NCBI RefSeq assembly: GCF_051857475.1
Contig: NZ_JBPZGZ010000002.1
Span: forward strand, 1,938,443-2,002,442
Direction: 5' to 3'
DNA length: 64,000 nt
DNA from: Pelomonas sp051857475
GTDB lineage: Bacteria > Pseudomonadota > Gammaproteobacteria > Burkholderiales > Burkholderiaceae_C
The position numbers were made by a program, and so were the translations under genes. The notes under the pieces are model-generated. The model was not told the origin of the DNA. It saw nothing but the letters and a program-made list of their open reading frames with translations, and searched no databases. Shown one piece after another: positions 51,263 to 58,929 of this stretch. The number at the start of each line of letters is the position of its first letter. Position 1 is the first letter of the stretch.

Positions 51263-52510
51263 ATGTCCGATACCGTCGCCGCCTCTCTGTCGCCCAGGCT
51301 GTTTTGCAGCCCTGAACTGCCCCCGCAAGCCGCCGCCTTGCAGGCCCAGGACTGGTCGCTGTGCACCGTTTCCGAGCTTGCTGACCCGGTCGACGGGCCG
51401 GCTCTGGGCCTGCTCTGGTGCCCGGATCGCACCGCCTTGGCGCAGTTGCTGCACTCCGATCGGGCCTTCGGCCTGCCGGTGGTGCTGCTGTCGCCGGCGC
51501 CGGACGAGGCCGAACGCCGTGCCGTGCTGGCCCGCGGCGCCGTGCAATGGCTGCCTGTCGATGTCGACGCCGGCGTGCTGGCCGAGGTCCTGCTGTGGGC
51601 CCGTGACCTGGTGGCCCAGCAGCAGGCACGCGAGCAGGCTGTCCAGGCCCGGCTCGATGAACGCAAATGGACGGAGCGGGCCAAGGGTCTGCTGATGCAG
51701 GCCCGCGGCATCGACGAGGCCGCCGCCTTCGCCCTGCTGCGCAACACGGCGATGCAAACCCAGTCCAAGCTGCCCGAGGTGGCGCGTGGCGTCGTGCACA
51801 CCAGCGAGCTGGCCGAAGCCCTGGAGCGCGCCGGCGCCCAGCGCATGCTGAGCCAGCGCCTCGTCAAGCTGCAGGCCCTGCGCCAGTGGCCGAAGCTGTC
51901 GCCGCCGGAGCGGCGCGAAGCGCAAGCTCTGCTGGATGCGTCGGCTGAGCGCGTGGCCGGCAATCTGGCGCGGTTGGGTGAGCTGCTGCGCAACGATCTG
52001 GTGGAAGAGTTGTCGGCGGTGTCGGTGGCATGGGCGCAGCTGGATGCCGCCCTGGCCAACCGCCAGCCTGACCTGGCGCGCAGCGATCGTGCGGCGCAGC
52101 GCTTGCTGGAGAGCAGCGAGGCCCTGGTGGCCAAGTTGTCCGAGCGTGCGGGGCAGCGGCCGGTGGGGCTGCTGGCCCAGGTCACGCGCCTGCGGCTGCT
52201 CAGCCAGCGCCTGGCCAAGGAAGGGCTGTTGGCCCAGGTCATACCGGGGCATGACACCAGCGGGCTGGCGGCTGGCTTGGACGAGTTCATCAAGGCCTAC
52301 GACGAGGTGCGCGCCGCGCCTTTGGCGGGGCCTGCGTTGCAGCCGGCATTTGCGGCGGTCGATGAAGCCTGGCTGCTGCTGCTGCGTGGCCTGCGGGTGG
52401 AGCAGGGCGATGCGGTGCAGCGCATGCACCAGGGCAGCGAGAGGCTGCTGCAGGCGCTGGAGGCGTTGATTCAGGCGTTGCAGGGGTCGTTGCAGTTGAT
52501 CTTGGGGTGA
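51263..52510 (+). CDS. ANTAR-domain regulator fused to a PilJ-type sensory domain
   Basis: 415 residues from ATG 51263 (MSDTVAASLSPRLFCSP); earlier in-frame starts exist. N-terminal degenerate receiver-like region (about 20-105, GLPVVLLSPAPDE) without the phospho-Asp; ANTAR RNA-binding helices about 125-180 (RKWTERAKGLLMQARGID); then a long helical PilJ-like domain (about 185-410) with P-box-like AGAQRMLSQRLVKLQAL and LRLLSQRLAKEGLLAQ. Cytosolic, no membrane helix. Likely a nitrate-responsive antiterminator for the adjacent nitrate genes; the order ANTAR then sensor is unusual. Confidence 0.85.
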   Translation: MSDTVAASLSPRLFCSPELPPQAAALQAQDWSLCTVSELADPVDGPALGLLWCPDRTALAQLLHSDRAFGLPVVLLSPAPDEAERRAVLARGAVQWLPVDVDAGVLAEVLLWARDLVAQQQAREQAVQARLDERKWTERAKGLLMQARGIDEAAAFALLRNTAMQTQSKLPEVARGVVHTSELAEALERAGAQRMLSQRLVKLQALRQWPKLSPPERREAQALLDASAERVAGNLARLGELLRNDLVEELSAVSVAWAQLDAALANRQPDLARSDRAAQRLLESSEALVAKLSERAGQRPVGLLAQVTRLRLLSQRLAKEGLLAQVIPGHDTSGLAAGLDEFIKAYDEVRAAPLAGPALQPAFAAVDEAWLLLLRGLRVEQGDAVQRMHQGSERLLQALEALIQALQGSLQLILG

Positions 52511-52560
52511 GATGGGGTTGGGTTGCTTTTGCGAAGAGCGCTGCTGATCGATGCATTGCC

Positions 52561-53070
52561 GGGAGTCCGTCCCGGCGGCCGGGTAACTTTCTTCTGCGGG
52601 GCCAGAAGAAAGTCACCAAAGAAGAGGCCCTGAGTTCACACCAGCACCACAGGCCATCACTGCGCATGGCAACAGCCGCTTGTAGAGCGGGAAGAAGCGA
52701 CCCGCTGCGCTCTCGCTGCTGACCCTATGGACAGCACCAAAGATCGGACTACCAGGCCGCTGAACGCGCGGCTGCACGCCGGGCTCACGAGAAATGCCAA
52801 ATGCAGCGTCGCTCGGGCGACGCGGCTGTTCTGTATTTCCTGATGAGCCCGGCGTGCAGCCGGCGTTAACGGTGGTGAAGCGGCGGTCAATGATGCTCGT
52901 CACAGGGACAGCAGCGAGAGCGCAGCGGGTCGCGTGTAGGCACGGCCCAACTTCGAGCATCGCGAGCGCCTAATCCCACTCGAGTGCGGATTGCATTCAG
53001 CGCTCCTCTTTTGGTGACTTTTCTCTGGCGCGTCAGAGAAAAGTTACCCGCCCTGCCGGGGCGGACTCCC
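52561..53070. repeat. 510-base concentric palindrome without genes
   Basis: Three inverted-repeat pairs share one centre at 52815.5: outer 52561-52620 with 53011-53070, middle 52697-52721 with 52909-52933, inner 52770-52787 (GGCTGCACGCCGGGCTCA) with 52844-52861. Each outer arm also contains an 11-base hairpin (ACTTTCTTCTG/CAGAAGAAAGT and ACTTTTCTCTG/CAGAGAAAAGT). Outer-arm sequence of this kind (GGGTAACTTT...AAGTCACCAAA) recurs widely in Burkholderiales. The rest of 52511-53206 shows no gene; open frames there are translations of the repeat. Confidence 0.85.
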
Positions 53071-53206
53071 GGCTCACTGCACCGAGTCGAAAGGACAAGC
53101 GCCAAAGCATCCAACCCGCGTATGTCAACCCCGACACAATCTGCCGATCCCCCCGATACATCCGAGCGATGCAATGCACTCCATCCCACCTCGATGGAGA
53201 AATGCA

Positions 53207-54106
53207 ATGCAACACGATCACGACCAGGGCCTGGCCCATGACATCAGCCGCCTGCACGAACAGGCTTTCGAGCGCCGCGTGGCGCTGCGCTGGCTGCTGG
53301 GCGCAGGCGCCATGTCGCTGACGGGCGCAGGCGCGATGACGCTGGCCGGCTGCGGCGGTGGCGGCAGCAGCGAGACGACGTCGACAAGCAGCGATTCGTC
53401 CTCGGGCTCTTCCGGCTCCAGCAGCGGCGGCAGCACGGGCGGCTCGACCACGACGACAACCTGCTCCGTCATCCCGAGCGAGACCGAGGGCCCCTACCCG
53501 GGCGATGGCTCCAACAGCGCCAACGGCAGCGTCGCCAATGTGCTGGCCCTGTCGGGCATCGTGCGCAGCGACATCCGCTCCAGCATCGGTGGCGCCAGCG
53601 GCATTGCCACGGGCGTGCCGCTTCAGGTCATCATCGAGCTTGTGAACACCAACGCCTCCTGCGCCGACCTGTCGGGCTATGCCATCTACCTGTGGCATTG
53701 CGACGCGCTGGGCCGCTACTCCATGTACTCCAGCGGCGTGACCGGCGAGAACTATCTGCGCGGTGTGCAGGCCACGGCCAGTGACGGCACTGCGAGCTTC
53801 CAGACCATCTACCCGGGCTGCTATTCGGGCCGCGTGCCCCACATCCACTTCGAGGTCTACCGCAGCACGACAACGGCCACCAACTGGAACAACAAGCTGC
53901 GCACCTCGCAGCTGTGCTTCCCGTCCGACACCAACAGCGCCGTCTACGCCACCAGCGGCTACGGCAACAGCGCCGCCAACAACAATGCCATCAGCCTGTC
54001 GACCGATGGCATCTTCAGCGACGGCTATTCGACACAGATGGCCACCATGACCGGCTCGGCCGCGGCCGGCTATGTGGCGCGTTTGAAAGTAGGCATTTCG
54101 GTATGA
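53207..54106 (+). CDS. Lipoprotein-type intradiol ring-cleavage dioxygenase-like protein
   Basis: 299 residues from ATG 53207 with GGAGA upstream. N-terminus has an ERRVALRWLLG pair of arginines and a lipobox TLAGC near residue 47 followed by a Gly/Ser/Thr-rich linker to about 85. The C-terminal part has the intradiol fold: ETEGPYPGDG, VIIELVN, IYLWHCDALGRYSMYS, and the iron-ligand region YPGCYSGRVPHIHFEVY. Family members cleave catechols; this secreted subgroup has few tested enzymes. Couples (ATGA) to an OmpR-type regulator. Confidence 0.85.
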   Translation: MQHDHDQGLAHDISRLHEQAFERRVALRWLLGAGAMSLTGAGAMTLAGCGGGGSSETTSTSSDSSSGSSGSSSGGSTGGSTTTTTCSVIPSETEGPYPGDGSNSANGSVANVLALSGIVRSDIRSSIGGASGIATGVPLQVIIELVNTNASCADLSGYAIYLWHCDALGRYSMYSSGVTGENYLRGVQATASDGTASFQTIYPGCYSGRVPHIHFEVYRSTTTATNWNNKLRTSQLCFPSDTNSAVYATSGYGNSAANNNAISLSTDGIFSDGYSTQMATMTGSAAAGYVARLKVGISV

Positions 54107-54819
54107 ATGGACACTGCCTGGTCGTCGATGACGACGCCGAGATCTGCACCAGCCTGACTGCCTATCTGCAGGGCTTTGGCTGGCAGGTCAGTGCGGCGGC
54201 CGATGGCCAGGTGATGCGGCAGGTCCTGTCGGCGGTCAAGGTCGATGCCATCGTGCTGGACCTGATGCTGCCCGGTGAAGACGGCCTGTCCCTGCTGCGC
54301 TGGCTGTCCACCCAGGCGGACGCGCCACCGGTGCTGATGCTGACGGCACGTGGCGACACCATGAGCCGCGTCATAGGCCTGGAGCTGGGCGCCGACGACT
54401 ACCTGGCCAAGCCCTTCGAGCCGCGTGAACTCGTGGCCCGCCTGCAGGCCCTGGTCAGGCGCGCCAGCAAAGGCCAGGCCACCGGTTTGGAAGACGATGC
54501 GCGCCTGCTGCGCTTCGGCCGCTGGCGCTTCGACCGCATGACGCGACAGCTCATCAACGAGGAAGACGTCGGCATCGCGCTGTCCAGCGCCGAGTTCCGG
54601 CTGTTGGCGGCCTTTGTGCAGCGACCCGGGCGGGTGCTCAGCCGTGACCAGCTCATCGAGCTGACCCGGGCGCCGGGCGTCGAGGTCAACGACCGCAGCA
54701 TCGACCTGGCCGTGTCGCGGCTGCGCGCCAAGCTGGGCGACACGGCCCGCGAGCCCAGCACCATCCGCACCGTGCGCGGTGAAGGCTATCTGTTCGACGC
54801 CGAGGTGAGCCCTTGCTGA
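54103..54819 (+). CDS. OmpR/PhoB-type response regulator
   Basis: 238 residues from ATG 54103 (MNGHCLVVDDDAEICTSL). Receiver with acidic DDD, phospho-Asp in IVLDLMLPGEDG, Thr in MLTARGDT and Lys in YLAKPFEPREL; winged helix with LSSAEFRLLAAFVQRPGRVL and ELTRAPGVEVNDRSIDLAV, RGEGYLF. Start overlaps the dioxygenase stop; end overlaps the kinase start by seven bases, so dioxygenase, regulator and kinase form one operon. Confidence 0.95.
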   Translation: MNGHCLVVDDDAEICTSLTAYLQGFGWQVSAAADGQVMRQVLSAVKVDAIVLDLMLPGEDGLSLLRWLSTQADAPPVLMLTARGDTMSRVIGLELGADDYLAKPFEPRELVARLQALVRRASKGQATGLEDDARLLRFGRWRFDRMTRQLINEEDVGIALSSAEFRLLAAFVQRPGRVLSRDQLIELTRAPGVEVNDRSIDLAVSRLRAKLGDTAREPSTIRTVRGEGYLFDAEVSPC

Positions 54820-55952
54820 AAGCCCTGAAGAACTGGGACCGCCTGGGCCTGCGGCTGTTCCTGCTGATGTGGGTGGCCCTGACCGTCAGCCACCTGGCCG
54901 CCTGGAGCCTGGTCACCCAGGCCGTGCGCGGCTTCGGTGACATGCCCGGCCCACCGCCGATGCGCTCCGAAGGCCGGCCCGCCATGCCACCGCCTCGCGA
55001 CGAGGGGTTTGGCAATGGCCCGCCGCCGCGCCGCGAGCCCGGCGCCCAGATGCCGGGCCGTCTGCCCACCTTCCCGTCGCTGCCACCGGCCTCACTGCCC
55101 TGGCGCACCGGCCTTGTCGACTACGGCGTGCGCCTGCTCGTCATCGCGTTGGCAGCCTGGTGGGGCTCGCGCTGGCTGGCCCGGCCGGTGCGCCGACTCG
55201 TCGCCGCCGCCCAAGGGCTGACGCCGGCCCTGGCCCAGGGGCGGCCGGCGCCCGAGTTGAACGAGGACGAGGGCACGCGCGAGGTGCGCGATGCCGCGGC
55301 CGTCTTCAACCGCATGGCGGCCGAGCTGAGCGGTCAGTTCGAGGAACGCGGCCTGATGATCGCGGCCATCTCCCACGACCTGCGCACACCGCTGACGCGC
55401 ATGCGGCTGAGGCTGGAGACGGGCGAGGTCGAGCCCGGCGTGCGCGAACGCTGCGTGGAGGACATCCGCGAGATGAACCGGCTGGTGGAGAGCGTCATCG
55501 AGGTCTTCCGCCCCGCTGATACGGCCGAGCCGCAACGCGTCGACCTGTCGGCCCTGGCCCAGTCGGCCGTCGACGACCTGGCCGAGACCGGTGCGCAGGT
55601 CAGCTTCGAAGGCCCATCCGCCGTCGTCAGCGCCGACCCGGTCGCGCTGCGCCGTGTGGTCGACAACCTCGTCGGCAATGCGCTGCGCTATGCCGGCAAT
55701 GCCCGCGTGCGCGTCGACCTCGCAGCCGGCGAAACGCGGCTGGTGGTGGAGGACGACGGCCCCGGCATTCCCGAGGCCGAGCTGGAGCGTGTGCGCCAAC
55801 CTTTCCGCCGCGTCGAGGGCTCGCGCAACCGCGCTACGGGGGGCACCGGCCTGGGCCTCTACATCGCCCAGCAACTGGTGCGGCGTCAGGGCGCGCTGCT
55901 GGTGCTGGCCAACCGGCCCGAGGGGGGCTTGCGGGCCGAGGTCGTTTTCTAG
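54813..55952 (+). CDS. Sensor histidine kinase of the dioxygenase operon
   Basis: 379 residues from TTG 54813, supported by AGGTGA four bases upstream. Membrane helix 15-35; a short periplasmic loop rich in Pro, Arg and Gly (about 42-95); helix near 105-122; HAMP; HisKA with AAISHDLRTPLTRMRLRLE (about 187); HATPase with DNLVGNALRYAG, DDGPGIPEAE and ATGGTGLGLYIAQQL. The Pro/Arg-rich sensor loop is unusual and may sense envelope or metal stress. Stop overlaps the convergent AraC gene (CTAG). Confidence 0.94.
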   Translation: MLKALKNWDRLGLRLFLLMWVALTVSHLAAWSLVTQAVRGFGDMPGPPPMRSEGRPAMPPPRDEGFGNGPPPRREPGAQMPGRLPTFPSLPPASLPWRTGLVDYGVRLLVIALAAWWGSRWLARPVRRLVAAAQGLTPALAQGRPAPELNEDEGTREVRDAAAVFNRMAAELSGQFEERGLMIAAISHDLRTPLTRMRLRLETGEVEPGVRERCVEDIREMNRLVESVIEVFRPADTAEPQRVDLSALAQSAVDDLAETGAQVSFEGPSAVVSADPVALRRVVDNLVGNALRYAGNARVRVDLAAGETRLVVEDDGPGIPEAELERVRQPFRRVEGSRNRATGGTGLGLYIAQQLVRRQGALLVLANRPEGGLRAEVVF

Positions 55953-56845
55953 GCGGCCTTGGCGTACCGCGCTGGCGGCTGCCCGACATGGCGCGTGAAG
56001 GCCACGCTGAAGGTGCTGGCCGAGCTGTAGCCGACGCGCTCGGCGACGGCAGCCACGCCGAGGTTGTCGTCGCGCAGCAGCTTGCGCGCCAGCGCCATGC
56101 GCCAGGCCATCAGATAGGCCATGGGTGCCACGCCCACGGCGCGGCTGAAGCGCTCGAAGAAGGCCGAGCGAGACAGCGCCGCCTCCTTCGCCAGCGACTC
56201 CACCGTCCAGGCCCGCGCCGGCTGGGCGTGCAGGCCGCGCAGGGCCGCGGCCAGGCGGATGTCGGCCAAGCCGCGCACGAGGCCCGGTGAGGCGGCGAGG
56301 CTGGGTGCGCAGCGCAGTGCCTCGATCAGCAGCACCTCCAGCAGCCGCGCCAGCACCTCCTGCCGCGCCGGGCGCTCGGCGCGGGTCTCGTCGATGAGCA
56401 GTTGCACCAGGGCCGCCAGGCGCGGCTCGCCGCGCACGTGCACGAGCTGAGGCAGCAGCGACACCAGCAGGGCTGCATCCGGCGAGCCGAACTGGCAATG
56501 GCCCACGAGCAGGCGCACGTCGGGCGGGCCTTGCGGATCTCCCACGCGATAGCTGCCGTCGGGCAACTGGGTGGGCTGGGTGTCGGGCAGGTCGGCCGCG
56601 GGCGGCTCGAGGCTGCTGTTCGTGAAGGGCTGGGCGGCCGGCACGAGCACGAAGTCGCCTGCCTGCAGCTCCAGCGGCGCCTGCCCGTCGACGGCCAGCC
56701 GGCAGCCGCCTGCCAGCACGACGGCATAGAAGGGCAGGCCGGCTTCGGCGCGCCGCACGCGCCAGGCGCCGGCACCGGCCACGACCTTGGAGAAGCGTGC
56801 GCCGGGCTGGAGCAGCTCGACGACCTCGCTGAGGGGATCGACCAC
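55949..56845 (-). CDS. AraC-type regulator with N-terminal cupin domain
   Basis: 298 residues from GTG 56845. Cupin_6/AraC_N domain (residues 1-180; FYAVVLAGGCRLAVDG, DFVLVPAAQPF) and the two helix-turn-helix motifs (WTVESLAKEAALSRSAFFERF and LGVAAVAERVGYSSASTFSVAF). Divergent from the SDR gene at 56945, whose promoter region has an inverted repeat that includes the start of this gene, so it probably controls both. Ligand unknown. Confidence 0.93.
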   Translation of the reverse strand: MVDPLSEVVELLQPGARFSKVVAGAGAWRVRRAEAGLPFYAVVLAGGCRLAVDGQAPLELQAGDFVLVPAAQPFTNSSLEPPAADLPDTQPTQLPDGSYRVGDPQGPPDVRLLVGHCQFGSPDAALLVSLLPQLVHVRGEPRLAALVQLLIDETRAERPARQEVLARLLEVLLIEALRCAPSLAASPGLVRGLADIRLAAALRGLHAQPARAWTVESLAKEAALSRSAFFERFSRAVGVAPMAYLMAWRMALARKLLRDDNLGVAAVAERVGYSSASTFSVAFTRHVGQPPARYAKAA

Positions 56846-56855
56846 GGCAGGACGA

Positions 56856-56926
56856 TTGCGAATGTTTTATGGACTTTGAATTGTATTCAGTCCTGCGCTG
56901 GCGGCCTAACCTGAGGACATTCGCAA
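56856..56926. promoter_or_regulatory. Inverted half-sites between araC-type and SDR genes
   Basis: TTGCGAATGT (56856-56865) and ACATTCGCAA (56917-56926) are exact reverse complements with centres 61 bases apart, about six helical turns, in the gap between divergent genes. Fits an AraC-type dimer or DNA loop. Confidence 0.55.
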
Positions 56927-56944
56927 CCCCCTTGGAGTTCTCCC

Positions 56945-57688
56945 ATGAAAACCGTCTTGATCACCGGCTGCTCGTCCGGCTTCGGGCTGGAAACCGCCCG
57001 CCTCTTCCTGGACCGCGGCTGGCAGGTCGTCGCGACGATGCGCCAGCCGAACGATGACGTGCTGCCCTGCAGCGAGCGTCTGCGCGTGCTGGCGTTGGAT
57101 GTGACCGACGCGGCCAGCATCCGCGCCTGCCTCGACGCCGCCGGGCCCATCGATGCCCTGGTCAACAACGCCGGCATCGGCCTGCTGGGCGCGCTGGAAG
57201 GCATTCCCGTCGAGCGCATGCGCGAGCTCTTCGAGACCAACACTTTCGGCACCATGGCCATGGCGCAGGCCGTGCTGCCGCAGATGCGCGAGCGCCGGGC
57301 CGGCGTCATCGTCAATGTGACGTCCAGCGTGACGCTGAAGGCCCTGCCCCTGCTGGCCGTCTACACGGCGAGCAAGGCGGCGGTGAATGCCTTCACCGAG
57401 GTGCTGGCGCTGGAGCTGGCGCCGTTTGGCGTGCGAGCCTCCCTCGTGCTGCCGGGCCGCGCGCCCACCACCCGCTTCGGCGAGAACGCGCGCTCGCGCA
57501 TGGACGGCAGCATTCCCGAGGCCTATGCCGAACTGGCGGGGCGCGTGTTCGCCGAATGGGCGCAGCAGCCGGCCGATCAGGTCACGCAGGCGCAGGATGT
57601 GGCCGAGGCGGTCTGGCGTGCGGCCACCGATCCGCAATGCCCGATGCGACTGGCCGCGGGGGCCGATGCGCTGGCGCTGATGGGCTGA
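56945..57688 (+). CDS. Short-chain dehydrogenase/reductase
   Basis: 247 residues, classical SDR length. Cofactor motif TGCSSGFG near residue 7, NNAGIG near 74, catalytic Ser in VTSSVTLK near 124 and YTASKAAVNAF with Tyr/Lys near 139. Arg residues after the first strand (TMRQ) suggest NADPH. Shine-Dalgarno TTGGAG. Divergent from the AraC regulator that probably induces it in response to its substrate. Substrate unknown. Confidence 0.94.
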   Translation: MKTVLITGCSSGFGLETARLFLDRGWQVVATMRQPNDDVLPCSERLRVLALDVTDAASIRACLDAAGPIDALVNNAGIGLLGALEGIPVERMRELFETNTFGTMAMAQAVLPQMRERRAGVIVNVTSSVTLKALPLLAVYTASKAAVNAFTEVLALELAPFGVRASLVLPGRAPTTRFGENARSRMDGSIPEAYAELAGRVFAEWAQQPADQVTQAQDVAEAVWRAATDPQCPMRLAAGADALALMG

Positions 57689-58327
57689 TCAGGGCTCGCC
57701 GATGCTGGCCGCGGCCATCAGCGATTCGACGCGCCAGCCCAGGGCCGTGTAGAGGGCGCGGCCGTCTTCGGTCGCGACCAGCAGGCCGGTGTCGGCGCCC
57801 CGCGCCCGCGCAGCCTCAGCCAGGCGGACCATGGCGTAACGGCCCAGTCCGAGGCGGCGGTGCGCGGGCTCGGTGACGACCTGGTCGAAGATGGCATGCC
57901 GGCCCGCCAGGCCGACCTGGGCACGCGCGGCCAACTGGCCGTCGGCGGCGAGCAACTGGCAGGCCAGCACATCGCCCCGCTGCGTGAGTTCCGCGCTGTA
58001 GCCCGCTGCCAATGCGGGCGGGCTCTCGTCGACCAGCGGCGCGCTCATCAGGTATTCGGTGGCATGCCGTTCCCAGACGGCGGGCAGATGCAGCTCGGCG
58101 GGGGCGACCAAGGCCTTGATCCACACGCCCGGCGCGGCAATGCCTTCCGCCCAGGCCTGCACGCGCTCGGCCGGCCAGGCCGGCAGCAGGTCGCGCCGGC
58201 GATGGCCTGGCAAGCCCACCTCGATACGCCAGGCGCCGTCGCTCACGGGCATGGGTTCCGAGGTGCCCCGCGACGCGGCCCAGCCGCGGCCCCAGTCCAC
58301 CAGCAAATCACTGCAATGCGTTGTCAT
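57689..58327 (-). CDS. GNAT-family N-acetyltransferase
   Basis: 212 residues from ATG 58327. The N-terminal part (GAWRIEVGLPGHRRRDLLPA) is poorly conserved; the GNAT core near residues 125-205 has DQVVTEPAHRRLGLGRYAMVRL (acetyl-CoA loop R-R-L-G-L-G) and ALYTALGWRV. Substrate unknown. 34 bases after the cupin gene on the same strand, so probably one transcript controlled by the divergent MocR regulator. Its stop abuts the SDR stop. Confidence 0.88.
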   Translation of the reverse strand: MTTHCSDLLVDWGRGWAASRGTSEPMPVSDGAWRIEVGLPGHRRRDLLPAWPAERVQAWAEGIAAPGVWIKALVAPAELHLPAVWERHATEYLMSAPLVDESPPALAAGYSAELTQRGDVLACQLLAADGQLAARAQVGLAGRHAIFDQVVTEPAHRRLGLGRYAMVRLAEAARARGADTGLLVATEDGRALYTALGWRVESLMAAASIGEP

Positions 58328-58361
58328 GCGGCGAGTTTGCGCGACCCGATGCAGCGCCTTG

Positions 58362-58844
58362 TCAGCAGAGCCGGGGTTGCAGGCCGCGTTCGGCGCAGAA
58401 GGCTCGGTAGCCGGCCACGACGTCGGCCGTCGCGATGTGGCGCTGCACGCTGCCGTCCGCGGCCACATAGTCCACGTCGCCGCGCACGACGACATGCAGC
58501 ACCAGCACCTCGTCGCCGACGGCCTCCCAGCTGTCGAGATTCCCGAGCGGCTCGTAGATGTAGTCGCCCGTGCTGACGATGCGGCCATCGTCCAGGCGGC
58601 GCTGGCCTTGCAGGTTGAGGCCATGCACCTCGCCGTGATGGCGATGCAAGCTGAGCTTGGTGCCGGGTTCCAGCCGCATCAGCTCCACCCAGCCTCCGCC
58701 TTCCAGGAACTGCAGTGGCAGCGACCACTTGCCCGGGCCCTCGGGAATCCAGGCATCCAGGCCGGCGCGCTGCAGGGCGGCGGTGACATGGGGGACGACG
58801 TGGGCCTGCAGGCCGTCCAGCGGGTGGGTCAGGGTGTTGTTCAT
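58362..58844 (-). CDS. Cupin-domain protein (2,4'-dihydroxyacetophenone dioxygenase-like)
   Basis: 160 residues. Cupin motif 1 with metal ligands in LHRHHGEVHGLNLQG (about residues 66-80) and motif 2 near GDYIYEPLGNLDSW, VLVLHVVVRG. Similar single-cupin proteins cleave aromatic ketones or act as sensors. ATG 58844. It faces the MocR regulator over an 85-base gap containing a perfect dyad, which suggests that regulator controls it. Substrate unknown. Confidence 0.82.
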   Translation of the reverse strand: MNNTLTHPLDGLQAHVVPHVTAALQRAGLDAWIPEGPGKWSLPLQFLEGGGWVELMRLEPGTKLSLHRHHGEVHGLNLQGQRRLDDGRIVSTGDYIYEPLGNLDSWEAVGDEVLVLHVVVRGDVDYVAADGSVQRHIATADVVAGYRAFCAERGLQPRLC

Positions 58845-58895
58845 GGTGGGTTGCCTTGGAAGCCGTTGTTGCAGGCCTTAGAGTGCCCGTCGGCA

Positions 58896-58914
58896 TGGCT
58901 CCCAAAAAGAGCCA
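58896..58914. promoter_or_regulatory. Dyad TGGCTC-N7-GAGCCA, probable MocR operator
   Basis: Perfect six-base inverted repeat between the divergent cupin and mocR-type genes, 16 bases before the latter's ATG. Position suits a GntR/MocR regulator. Confidence 0.6.
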
Positions 58915-58929
58915 AAACGAAGAGAAGCT

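Noticed and set aside
52507..53207. Short proteins with RGQKKVTKEE- or RDPLRSRC-like ends
   Set aside because: They are translations of the palindromic repeat, appear on both strands, and have no ribosome binding sites.
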